A stretch of 64,000 nucleotides of DNA from Butyrivibrio sp. (lineage in GTDB: Bacteria; Bacillota; Clostridia; Lachnospirales; Lachnospiraceae), in assembly GCA_015056565.1 (NCBI GenBank), contig SVGB01000014.1, positions 1 to 64,000 on the forward strand, read 5' to 3'. Made by a program: the position numbers and the translations under genes. Below, one piece after another: positions 27,123 to 35,635 of the stretch. Numbering within the stretch: the stretch's first letter is position 1; each line of letters begins with the position of its first letter. Below the pieces are notes generated by a model that made no database searches, was not told the origin of the DNA, and saw only the letters and a program-made list of their open reading frames with translations.

Positions 27123-27668
27123 ATGGAAAAGAAAAAATATATAGCAGGTATTGTGCTTTTTATGACGCTGCTTCTTGCAGGCTGCGGAAAAGAAAATGTG
27201 GCAGAAACAAACTCTGGAACAGAGGTTAGTACTACAACGGACGCCAAGGCGCTTGAAACAGAGACAGAAACTTCAAATGAAGTATCAAAAGAGGAATTTG
27301 ACCGCCTTGCAGCGGAGAATAAAGAGCTTTTGAATCAGGCTATGACTCTTATGTATGAGCAACATCAGACTTTGGCAAATGAAGACCTTCTGCCATCATT
27401 TGAATCTGGTAAATTTTATACAGATACCACGATCAGACATCAGGAAATGACAGCTGCAGCTATGATGATGCAGAATGTGATCGATGGTACAAGCGACTAT
27501 AGCTCGTTATTACCGGAGGTCCAAGACGTCAATATGCTTGAAGGAATCGAAATAGCGGACTTTGAAGAAGTTTCTAAGGAAGATCTTGAAGAGGCCATAA
27601 ATGAGGTAAGAGCTCAGAACGAAGCACTTTCTGAGCTTATCAGTAAAATGTCGCCCAATAGCAAATGA
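27123..27668 (+). CDS. lipoprotein of unknown function
   Basis: A 181-residue lipoprotein. The signal peptide MEKKKYIAGIVLFMTLLLAGC has a clear lipobox LAGC with the lipidated cysteine at position 21. An acidic Thr/Glu-rich linker and a helical region follow, including a coiled-coil-like EEFDRLAAENKELLNQA. The track start upstream is rejected because ATG 27123 gives the exact signal peptide. It lies 4 bases after the secreted protein and 39 bases before the first AAA+ gene. Confidence 0.75.
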   Translation: MEKKKYIAGIVLFMTLLLAGCGKENVAETNSGTEVSTTTDAKALETETETSNEVSKEEFDRLAAENKELLNQAMTLMYEQHQTLANEDLLPSFESGKFYTDTTIRHQEMTAAAMMMQNVIDGTSDYSSLLPEVQDVNMLEGIEIADFEEVSKEDLEEAINEVRAQNEALSELISKMSPNSK

Positions 27669-27707
27669 TTGTATAAAAGCGATATACATCAGAGGTGAAT
27701 TTCGGAG

Positions 27708-29669
27708 ATGATCAGATTATTCCAAAATAGGAACACTGTTAAAGGTTTTGCCTATATAGATTCATGGATCAATATGTACCTTAAGGAGGTAAGCATCGAT
27801 AATGATGATGAACTGAGGGGCGTATTAAAGCTGATATTCTTTTTTAAAAATAATGAGGACATTTCAAAGAGGGATTATCCCTTGTTTTTGAGGGATTACT
27901 TTGGAACCCATAGAGACTCTGGCTTATATGGACGCTCAAAGTTTTCGCTGGTTTTGCAAAACAACAAAGAAGCAGTGGTTGAAATCGTGATAAGTGCACC
28001 CATTTCTGAAAGTGACAAAAAGCTGCTTATAAAGACAGCCGGAATGCTTTGCGATGGAGAATGGACAGAGGATAAATTTGAAAGCGGGCTTAAATTTCTT
28101 TTATGGAATGCTGGTCAGCAGGAGGACCTTAGAGACAGGCGCTTTATGCTGGCAAACCTCCGCTATGGAATGGATAAGATCCTGGAAGATAAGGGCGAGA
28201 TCGATCCGGACAGGATACCTTCAAACATTTTCTATCTGTTCAGGTTTCCCAAGATGCAGATTGAGTCTCTTGAGAGGTTCATAATCGCTCGCTATGAAGA
28301 ATTCAATGGATCTTTAAGAGGAGAAAGAGATAAAGATGCCCTTGCCTGGTTTATAGATCAGGCAAGGGAGGTTTTTAAAGAATATCAAAATGGTAGAGAA
28401 GAGGCTCCTTTTTTCAGGCTCCTTTGTAATTTGCGTGAAGATATAGAATATGATCATGAGTATTTTGAAACCCTTGCGGAACCGGTAATTGAGTGGCTTT
28501 TGGAGGAACTTCCTTTTGCATACTTTAGCTGGTTTGGTAATGAGGATGAAAAGCAGCCCTGGCAGGACGGAGAATACTTATCATCCATGGAGCTGCTTAG
28601 GGAGATGCATACTAATCTTTTTAAAGCCCCGGATGTAGAACCGTCAAGGCTCTATGCATATTTAAACCGCTTTGTCATTGGACAGAACAGGGCAAAAAAG
28701 ATCCTGTCAACTGCAATTTATGGTCATATGAAGCGGATCAGGCACAAAAGAGAAAAGTTTCTTCCTGACGCTGTGCTCCTGGTTGGCCCATCAGGAAGCG
28801 GAAAAACTGAGCTGGTGCGGCATCTTATCGACGCTACCATGCTTCCTGCTGCCATAATTGATGTTTCAGGAATGAACGGAAGCCAGTATTCAGGGGGACT
28901 TCACAGGGAACATCTTCTGATAGAACTATTAAACAAGGCAAATGGAGACCTTGAAAAAGCACAAAACGGGATACTGTTCATGGATGAGTTTGATAAGCTT
29001 CTTATCCCATCCTATGACAAAAACGGCATAGATACCCATGATGAGGTCCAGAGTCAGCTCCTTACTGTCATCGAAGGAAGTGAGATACCCGTTACCTTCA
29101 GAGACGAAAAAATCTTGTTCGATACCTCAAGACTTCTCTTTATCCTGGCAGGTGCATTTCAGGGAATTGAAGAGAATATAAGGGAAGATTCAGATAAGAA
29201 CATGAAGACTAGTGGAAGCATAGGCTTTGATGCTTCACTACAAAAAGACAGCCAGGTAAAAATGGACTCAAAGAGTGTGACGACAGATGTTCTGATATCT
29301 TTCGGCATGAAGCGTGAGCTTGCTGGAAGGATTGGAAGCGTTGCTGTACTTGACGGTCTCTCTCGAGATGATCTTAAAAGAATCCTTACCCAGCCAAAGA
29401 ACAGCATACTAGAGAGATTTCAGGATGAATTTAATGCTCTTTGTGGTGGGGAGCTTGTTCTTGAAGATGATGTAATTGAAAGAATAGTTGATAAGGCAAT
29501 GTCTTATAAAGTTGGAGCCAGGGGCTTATCAATTGCTCTTAGAAAGATGCTTTCTCCCGTAATGTATGAGGCTCCGGATCACAGAGACTGCAGATGTGCA
29601 AAACTGTCTCTAAAAGGCGGCGAAATTTTTGCGGAGTGGATCAGCTCTTTTAAGGAGGCCATGCTTTGA
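27708..29669 (+). CDS. ClpX-like AAA+ ATPase with large N-terminal domain
   Basis: A 653-residue protein. Residues 1-310 form a new N-terminal region in place of the ClpX zinc domain. From about residue 320 the AAA+ module follows ClpX closely: Walker A GPSGSGKTE (G360), Walker B ILFMDEFDK (D426), LLFILAGAFQGIEENI, then ISFGMKRELAGRIG, TQPKNSI and sensor-2 GARGLSIALRK. The loop before the arginine-finger segment contains IGF at residues 505-507, in the position of the ClpP-docking loop of ClpX. It may therefore unfold substrates for ClpP. Its stop overlaps the next gene's TTG start. Confidence 0.85.
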   Translation: MIRLFQNRNTVKGFAYIDSWINMYLKEVSIDNDDELRGVLKLIFFFKNNEDISKRDYPLFLRDYFGTHRDSGLYGRSKFSLVLQNNKEAVVEIVISAPISESDKKLLIKTAGMLCDGEWTEDKFESGLKFLLWNAGQQEDLRDRRFMLANLRYGMDKILEDKGEIDPDRIPSNIFYLFRFPKMQIESLERFIIARYEEFNGSLRGERDKDALAWFIDQAREVFKEYQNGREEAPFFRLLCNLREDIEYDHEYFETLAEPVIEWLLEELPFAYFSWFGNEDEKQPWQDGEYLSSMELLREMHTNLFKAPDVEPSRLYAYLNRFVIGQNRAKKILSTAIYGHMKRIRHKREKFLPDAVLLVGPSGSGKTELVRHLIDATMLPAAIIDVSGMNGSQYSGGLHREHLLIELLNKANGDLEKAQNGILFMDEFDKLLIPSYDKNGIDTHDEVQSQLLTVIEGSEIPVTFRDEKILFDTSRLLFILAGAFQGIEENIREDSDKNMKTSGSIGFDASLQKDSQVKMDSKSVTTDVLISFGMKRELAGRIGSVAVLDGLSRDDLKRILTQPKNSILERFQDEFNALCGGELVLEDDVIERIVDKAMSYKVGARGLSIALRKMLSPVMYEAPDHRDCRCAKLSLKGGEIFAEWISSFKEAML

Positions 29670-31306
29670 GTATTTATTCATTTTTTGAATCCTGCGATTA
29701 CAGGACGGGAGCTTCGATGGTAAAGAGAGCCTGTACGATATTTAAAGAGCAGGAAGGGAAAAGTTTTTCAATATACGAAACTATTCTTTGGCTGTATTTT
29801 CACATCAGGACCTGTGTGCCAGAAGAAGACCAAAATGACGATACCCTGATCTCAATGCTAAACATACTTGTTCCTCTAAAAAAAGAAGGAAAGTTGATAG
29901 ATAGATGCCGCTTTGGAGAGATGATCAGAGAAGATAATGATGAACTGGTTAAGGAGATAAAAAAGGCAAGGAGTGAAAGACTTCTAAACGATCAGGAATA
30001 CATTACTCTTTATGGTGGCCGCACTTCATTTATGAGCGGCTGGACACTTGCGCGTTATGCCTGTGCAAGGGATTTTCTGTACTGGTATGCATCAGACATT
30101 GGAACAGAATATGACAGATACCGCAGAAGAGGACTTATTCGCTATATAGACACCCATGAGGAAGGAAAAGAAGTTTCTCCCATAGGTGGATGCAATTCAT
30201 CCTGGTGCAGTGAACTGTCTGATGTCATGAATGTATTTAATGTGACAAGGGATGAACTCTCAAACCGCGCTATTTCTTTTCTTGAAAAGAATACTCCAAG
30301 CGAGATCAAAAAGGAACTTGATACATATATAATTGGTCAGGACGAGGCAAAAGAGCTTCTTTCTGCTGCTGTTTTTAACCACTATTTAAGAATGGCTTAC
30401 CCTGACAAGAGACTATACAAATTTAATGTCCTTGTCATTGGTCCATCAGGAAGCGGTAAGACAGAGCTGGTACGCAGGATAAGGGAGCTGGTGGATGTAC
30501 CTGTGGTATTAGAGGATGTATCAGCGCTGGTTGCAACTCCGTTCCGGGGAAGGAATAAGGAAGAGCTATTGCTTAGGCTCATTCAGGAAGCTTCCGGAGA
30601 TCTGGAACTTGCAAAGCACGGGATCATTTTCTGCGATGAATTTGATAAGCTGTGCAAACCAAACGGAGTAAGGGGCCATGACAATAACGACATGATAATG
30701 GGGCAGTTTCTTGGAATGATGGAAGGAGCTGTCATTGACACAGCGCAGCGAACAGGGAAAAGCAGCGATGATACAGATTTCGAGATAGATACCAGCGATA
30801 TCCTGTTTGTCTGCATGGGAGCTTTTGAAGGACTTGAGGACATCGTGCTCAAGGATATGGCAAGTGAAGGAGACCAAAGCGGAGAAAATGCCTTTGGCCT
30901 TAAACCTAAGATATCTGGCCACAAGATAATGCATTCAAGGGATGTGGAACTTAAGCACCTTGTAGAGTACGGCATAAAACCAGAACTTGCAGGAAGGCTG
31001 TGCAATCTGGCAGTTCTTGATGCTGTGGACAGGGATCTTTTACTTCGCATCATGAAGGATGCAGAGGATAGCCCAATAAAGCGCATCCAGAAAGAGCTGT
31101 TTCTTGACGATAAGATCACTCTTGAATTCGAGGATGAAGCTCTTTTGTCACTGGCAGATCTTGCTTCGAAGACAGGAACAGGAGTGAGGGCTCTCAACGG
31201 AGTATTAAGAAAAGCTCTTGAAGACATTTTATTTAATGCACCGTCCATGGAAAAGGGGACAGTAGTAACGGTAACTAAAGAAATGATAGACAAGGCACAT
31301 GAATGA
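29666..31306 (+). CDS. second ClpX-like AAA+ ATPase
   Basis: A 546-residue paralogue of the preceding gene. Residues 1-200 are an unrelated helical N-terminal region. The AAA+ core has Walker A GPSGSGKTE (G259), Walker B IIFCDEFDK (D324), ILFVCMGAFEGLED, VEYGIKPELAGRL and sensor-2 GTGVRALNGVL. The docking-loop position reads NAFGLKP, so the IGF tripeptide of the first ATPase is lost. It starts with TTG 29666, overlapping the previous stop (TTGA), 7 bases after AAGGAGG. Tight coupling suggests the two ATPases are made in fixed ratio and may form a mixed ring. Confidence 0.85.
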   Translation: MSIYSFFESCDYRTGASMVKRACTIFKEQEGKSFSIYETILWLYFHIRTCVPEEDQNDDTLISMLNILVPLKKEGKLIDRCRFGEMIREDNDELVKEIKKARSERLLNDQEYITLYGGRTSFMSGWTLARYACARDFLYWYASDIGTEYDRYRRRGLIRYIDTHEEGKEVSPIGGCNSSWCSELSDVMNVFNVTRDELSNRAISFLEKNTPSEIKKELDTYIIGQDEAKELLSAAVFNHYLRMAYPDKRLYKFNVLVIGPSGSGKTELVRRIRELVDVPVVLEDVSALVATPFRGRNKEELLLRLIQEASGDLELAKHGIIFCDEFDKLCKPNGVRGHDNNDMIMGQFLGMMEGAVIDTAQRTGKSSDDTDFEIDTSDILFVCMGAFEGLEDIVLKDMASEGDQSGENAFGLKPKISGHKIMHSRDVELKHLVEYGIKPELAGRLCNLAVLDAVDRDLLLRIMKDAEDSPIKRIQKELFLDDKITLEFEDEALLSLADLASKTGTGVRALNGVLRKALEDILFNAPSMEKGTVVTVTKEMIDKAHE

Positions 31307-31356
31307 CAAATTGCATGTGCCATAAAAGATCACAGAGTGATCATGGAGGAAAAAAT

Positions 31357-31665
31357 ATGAGCGGAATTGGTGTAAGCCAGAGATTGTTTCCGGAGCATTA
31401 TCCGGAAAGAGGCGGCGATGATGATGAATATTTTGACCTTGAGGATAATGATGCATCTGAGGTAAATAAAAATATCCCTAAAGAGGTTCTTGCAGAAGTT
31501 GAAAAAGAGCTTGATGAAAAGTTTAAGGACTATCCCAAGGGGATGGGCTTTTGCCACATATATTGGACTCACAAAAAGCAGGCTCTTGAACAGCGGGGCT
31601 ACACCTGGTTGAGTCCTCAGGATGTTGCGAATTCTGATCCGCATAATAGAACTATTTATGACTAA
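31357..31665 (+). CDS. small acidic protein in AAA+ operon
   Basis: A 102-residue protein starting MSGIGVSQRLFPEHYPERGG, with an acidic stretch (DDDEYFDLEDND) and a conserved-looking C-terminal part with WTHKKQALEQRGYTWLSPQD. GGAGG lies 8 bases before ATG 31357; the track's earlier ATG overlaps the upstream gene without a good ribosome site. No domain was recognised. Its place between ATPases and Sel1 proteins suggests an adaptor or substrate tag, by inference only. Confidence 0.7.
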   Translation: MSGIGVSQRLFPEHYPERGGDDDEYFDLEDNDASEVNKNIPKEVLAEVEKELDEKFKDYPKGMGFCHIYWTHKKQALEQRGYTWLSPQDVANSDPHNRTIYD

Positions 31666-31688
31666 AGAAAAGAAAGAGGATTGAGAAT

Positions 31689-32759
31689 ATGGGAATCCTT
31701 AAGGACCTACAGGAAAAGAGAGAGAAAGAGAAGAAAGAAAAAGAGCGTGAGATAAAAAGAAAACAGAGAGAGAAAGAGTATAAAGAAAAGTACGCCGTAT
31801 ATGTGGCAGTTGAAGACGATATTAGCCGAATGATGGATCAGGTACCGCCTGATTATGTCGGCGTCAATAAAGTAATGAATAAAATAAAAGATAGCCCCAT
31901 ACCAGAATCTGGAAAGGCAATTTGGGCGCTTTGTCAGGCAGCATGTTATGTAGATTTTAATGTTCGGGCATTCTTGGGAGATGAATATGATTTTGATACA
32001 ATAACAAATTCGTTTGGAAAATATAATGAAGAAATAACAGCATTATATGAATGGTCATTGGCACGGAATGCACATGATGAAAAGAAATTTGATCATTTTC
32101 AAAAGGGATCAAATATAGAAGTTGCCTCATATGAACCGGATTATTATCGTGTTATTCCACAACTGTGTAGAGTTGGCCTTGCTCGTTGCTACTACCATGG
32201 AGAGGGTACCAGGCAAGATTTCAATAAGGCGAAAACCATTTGTAAGGATATTGTTGATAATAATTTGATTCCCAAAGGCTATGGGGATTATGAGGATGCT
32301 GAACGAATATTAAATTATATCGCAGAGTATGAAGAAGAATTAAAGCGTAAAGAGGAAGAAGCAAAGCGCAAGGAAGAAGAGGAAAAGCGTTTTGAGGAAG
32401 AGGCAAAGCGTAAGGATGAAGAAATAGAAAAACTAAAAAGTGCTATTAAAGAAAAAGACATAAAATCTGTCAATGAGAAATATCACGAAGATGTTGTAAG
32501 TGTATCACAGGAAAAACCTCCAAAATACAAAGAAGTAAAAGAGCTTCCTGATGTGAATAAAGATAACCTTTCTGATGAAGGAAAGCTATACCTTGACCCA
32601 TCTGAATATGATCAGATATTTGCTTGGATGCTGTGCTGTAACAATGGGTATTTTATTACAGATGATCGACCAGATGAAAAGGGAAGATATACCGATAATG
32701 ATCGGATCAAGGCAGATGCCTTCAGGGCATCTGTAGTCTATGATGGAGTATTGGGATGA
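31689..32759 (+). CDS. coiled-coil protein with Sel1-like repeat
   Basis: A 356-residue soluble protein. It begins with a very basic and acidic coiled coil (residues 5-35). The middle holds a Sel1/TPR-like segment, GLARCYYHGEGTRQDFNKAK, preceded by a weaker repeat. A second Lys/Glu coiled coil spans about 217-255, before a C-terminal domain with YDQIFAWMLCCNNGYF. Sel1 repeats mediate protein contacts. It overlaps the next gene by 4 bases (ATGA). Confidence 0.7.
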   Translation: MGILKDLQEKREKEKKEKEREIKRKQREKEYKEKYAVYVAVEDDISRMMDQVPPDYVGVNKVMNKIKDSPIPESGKAIWALCQAACYVDFNVRAFLGDEYDFDTITNSFGKYNEEITALYEWSLARNAHDEKKFDHFQKGSNIEVASYEPDYYRVIPQLCRVGLARCYYHGEGTRQDFNKAKTICKDIVDNNLIPKGYGDYEDAERILNYIAEYEEELKRKEEEAKRKEEEEKRFEEEAKRKDEEIEKLKSAIKEKDIKSVNEKYHEDVVSVSQEKPPKYKEVKELPDVNKDNLSDEGKLYLDPSEYDQIFAWMLCCNNGYFITDDRPDEKGRYTDNDRIKADAFRASVVYDGVLG

Positions 32760-34864
32760 AAGATGAAGATTTAACGTTATGGGAAGATAATCCTGCAACA
32801 GACGAACAGGAGCTGACCTTATGGGAAGATGCAACTGAAGATGAACAGGAGTTGTCTCTATGGGAAGAAGAAAAAGTTTTGGGACAAAATGGTTCTGAGA
32901 AAATATCTTTATGGTCAGATGCAAAAGAGCTTCCTCCTATTTCTCAGCTTCTTATTCGTGAAGAAAATTTAGGGGGAATATCTCTTCCCGAGGGTTTTGA
33001 AGATTGGAAGGAAGTAGTGGACTGCTTTATTAAATACTATAACAAAGATGCTGATCTAGGCATTGATGAAAGCAGACCACTTACAAAAAGTCTTGAAGGA
33101 GCAGCCTTATATGGAAGCGATGACTCGGCAAAGCAGTGGGAAGGCTCAGAACTTATTAGTGATGCTGCAAACAGAAAAGATGCAGTTGGAATGAGGCAGA
33201 GAGCGGTTGTGCTGCTTGAAGGGCTGGTATGTGAAAGAGACCCTGAGTCTGCGCTTAAATGGCTTCATATGGCAGTTCGGGCCGGGGATATCAAGGCACT
33301 TAGGATTTTGGTGTATTCACTCTATGGAATGGAAAAAATACTTGTTGCGCCCAGAGAAAATGCTAAGGCAGGTGATAATGAGGGCAGGTCGATCAAAATT
33401 TCTGATCTTTTTGATGGAGTAACAGTATCTGAAAAAGATAAGCTGCATTATGTCAGAAGACTTATTGATCTTACTGAAAAATATTATTCAATAGATTGGG
33501 GCGACAGGCTGATAAAGGGGTCGCACTATAAAGACAGACCGCTTCTTACTCTTGTATATGGGTATCTTACGCGGCTTTATGAAATAGACAAAACTATTCC
33601 TGATTCCGAGAGTGTCCTCAATAAATGGGGAAATGAACTTTATGCTGAAATAAAGAAAGAGCCTTTATACGATGGGCTACTTATCCCTGAAAGAGAGTCA
33701 GAAACAAGGCAGATAGATAACCTATGTAGGATATTTGATGTGGAAGAAGAGGATCTTGCTCAGCCACTTTCCTTGAGCTGGAATCCTATTAGGTTGTTCC
33801 CTAAACGAGAAGGTGACTTTGTAAACCTGATAAGGGATAATGCTTATGGTAATAATCGTGAGCACAATTTTTTGATCGAGAAAAAGGAAGAAATCAAAAA
33901 CTGGACATGGAGAAAGCTTAGAAGGATTGTCTGTGATCATGATCCAGAATATTTTTTCGCGCCCTTTTATGTTTGCTGCATGGAGGCAATGGTCGAAAAA
34001 CTCTTCAAGGAAGGAATCAATTATTCTGAAAAAAATGGTATAAGAAAGATTCAGGATGTTAAAAATATTTTTAATACAGTTCGATTCCTTGGGAAAACTG
34101 GTTCGTACCGATACGGTTATGGGGATTTTAACAAGAGTTATTGGTATGAATACTTTATAGAAAAAGAAAAACTGTTTTGGGAAATGGCAGATAGAATACC
34201 AGATCTGATAATAGAAAAGAATAAAATTAAAAAGGTAGATATAAAAACTAAAGAGGAAGTTGTCAGAGAAAATGTCTCGAAATACAGTAAATACTTCTCT
34301 GCTGATGAATTCAATGCACTAAAAGAAGCAGCTGCCGGAAGCGATTGGAAGAAAGAAGCAGCTTATTTACTGGGGCTTAGATATGAGTATGGACAGGGAA
34401 CAGAGGCAGATTGGGGCGAGGCAGTTAAGTGTTTTGAAATCGGACAGGAGGGCATGTTCAAAAAGAACAGCAAAAAGCATCTTGATCGACTGCAGCCACA
34501 GGTAGAGAACTTTAGGGAACTCAAAAATCTTTTGCCTGTTCTTCATTCACCTCAGGCTGCAACTGCTGCGGCAAGAATAGAGCAGCTATCACAAAGAGGC
34601 CTATCACCAGCAAAATTCCTTATGGCAAAACAGATGCTGGAACCCAATGTGCAAAAGAGAGAAAACTTTATTTTTCCTTATGATCCCGAGCGTGGTCTAA
34701 AGCTTTTAGAGCAAGCTGCTGACAAGGGAAATTATTCTGCAATGTATGAGCTTGTTCTTATAGGACGAAATTGTAAGTACAATTTTGATCATGATGAATT
34801 TTTAGCTAATAAGTATCAGAGCATGCAAGAAAAAGCACTTGAAGAGGATCTGCGCATAGAATAA
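32756..34864 (+). CDS. Sel1-like repeat protein with LxLWED motifs
   Basis: A 702-residue protein. The first 60 residues contain four copies of a short motif: LTLWED, LTLWED, LSLWEE, ISLWSD, spaced by acidic DEQE linkers. Sel1-like helical repeats follow: DAVGMRQRAVVLLEGLVCERDPESALKWLHMAV near residue 150, AAYLLGLRYEYGQGTEADWGEAVKCFEIG near 545, and LKLLEQAADKGNYSAMYEL near 665. The N-terminal motifs look like repeated docking peptides for one of the operon's other proteins. ATG 32756 overlaps the previous stop. Confidence 0.75.
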   Translation: MKDEDLTLWEDNPATDEQELTLWEDATEDEQELSLWEEEKVLGQNGSEKISLWSDAKELPPISQLLIREENLGGISLPEGFEDWKEVVDCFIKYYNKDADLGIDESRPLTKSLEGAALYGSDDSAKQWEGSELISDAANRKDAVGMRQRAVVLLEGLVCERDPESALKWLHMAVRAGDIKALRILVYSLYGMEKILVAPRENAKAGDNEGRSIKISDLFDGVTVSEKDKLHYVRRLIDLTEKYYSIDWGDRLIKGSHYKDRPLLTLVYGYLTRLYEIDKTIPDSESVLNKWGNELYAEIKKEPLYDGLLIPERESETRQIDNLCRIFDVEEEDLAQPLSLSWNPIRLFPKREGDFVNLIRDNAYGNNREHNFLIEKKEEIKNWTWRKLRRIVCDHDPEYFFAPFYVCCMEAMVEKLFKEGINYSEKNGIRKIQDVKNIFNTVRFLGKTGSYRYGYGDFNKSYWYEYFIEKEKLFWEMADRIPDLIIEKNKIKKVDIKTKEEVVRENVSKYSKYFSADEFNALKEAAAGSDWKKEAAYLLGLRYEYGQGTEADWGEAVKCFEIGQEGMFKKNSKKHLDRLQPQVENFRELKNLLPVLHSPQAATAAARIEQLSQRGLSPAKFLMAKQMLEPNVQKRENFIFPYDPERGLKLLEQAADKGNYSAMYELVLIGRNCKYNFDHDEFLANKYQSMQEKALEEDLRIE
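32771..32935 (+). repeat. tandem degenerate repeat encoding LxLWED motifs
   Basis: Units of about 40-60 bases start with TTATGGGAAGAT or CTATGGGAAGAA and contain GACGAACAGGAG or GATGAACAGGAG. The first two units are the most alike and the last is strongly diverged. The repeat keeps reading frame, so protein function rather than DNA structure seems selected. Confidence 0.7.
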
Positions 34865-34889
34865 TAACGAAAGGATATGGTGTAATTAA

Positions 34890-35597
34890 GTGAATATAGG
34901 AAAAGTGGAATTTGAACAAAGAGGTGATGGCGCTGCGGGTAATGGATTTGACGCAAGGGCATCAATGGATGCTCTTGCAAAGCTTCAAAATGCCTCTGAT
35001 GGGAGAAAACGCAGAGAACTTGCGGCTTTTTATCGGGATGCTGCAAGAAAAAGAAGCCCTGAATATATGAAAAATCTCTCAAAGCTTGTGAAACTCAGAG
35101 CAGAGAGAGACAGAATCCTTGCCGGTGATGAAGCAAAAGCTGGGAATTCATCTGAAGAAAATTACGAGACTAATGCGGCTTTAGAGACATCACCAAATGA
35201 GAGCGCGGAGAATCTGCAGAAGACCAAAGAGATAAAAACTCTTGAAGAAATAGATAAAGAAATTGAAGAAGTTGGCAGAGACCTTGAAAAGGAAATGCCA
35301 CAGGGAAGCTTTTTCCTGACACTTATCTTCTGGAGTATTTATCAGGATGTTCTGGCGCAGCAGGGAATAATTTCGCCTGGCGAGCATGAGGCTTACACAG
35401 ATGTAGAAGAGCTTATCAAGAGGTGTGGAGCTGAAAATAACGAGAAAGCAAGAGAGCAGCTTCGACGTGGTGACAGTGTGCTTCGGAATGAGGGCGCAGG
35501 ATGCATGGCTGTTGAAATTTATCTCGATGCCATTTGTGTGATCTACCCTGATGGAGCTGTAAAGGTGCTCAGAGGGGACCCTGATCTTGGGGTATGA
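34890..35597 (+). CDS. coiled-coil protein of unknown function in AAA+ operon
   Basis: A 235-residue soluble protein with a GTG start. The N-terminal region is helical with a basic patch (GRKRRELAAFYRDAARKRSPEY). A central acidic coiled coil (about 105-135) leads to a C-terminal region with FFLTLIFWSIYQDVLAQQG, a short hydrophobic helix, and a beta-rich end GAGCMAVEIYLDAICVIYPDGAV. It lies 25 bases after the LWED protein and 38 bases before the triple-AAA gene. No family was recognised. Confidence 0.65.
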   Translation: MNIGKVEFEQRGDGAAGNGFDARASMDALAKLQNASDGRKRRELAAFYRDAARKRSPEYMKNLSKLVKLRAERDRILAGDEAKAGNSSEENYETNAALETSPNESAENLQKTKEIKTLEEIDKEIEEVGRDLEKEMPQGSFFLTLIFWSIYQDVLAQQGIISPGEHEAYTDVEELIKRCGAENNEKAREQLRRGDSVLRNEGAGCMAVEIYLDAICVIYPDGAVKVLRGDPDLGV

Positions 35598-35635
35598 GTT
35601 TTGAAAATAATGATCGTTTGGAGGATTTGTAATAA

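Noticed and set aside
30583-31323. Long minus-strand ORF (246 residues) opposite the second ClpX-like gene
   Set aside because: It is Ser/Leu-rich shadow coding, has no ribosome site and lies wholly inside a clear AAA+ gene.
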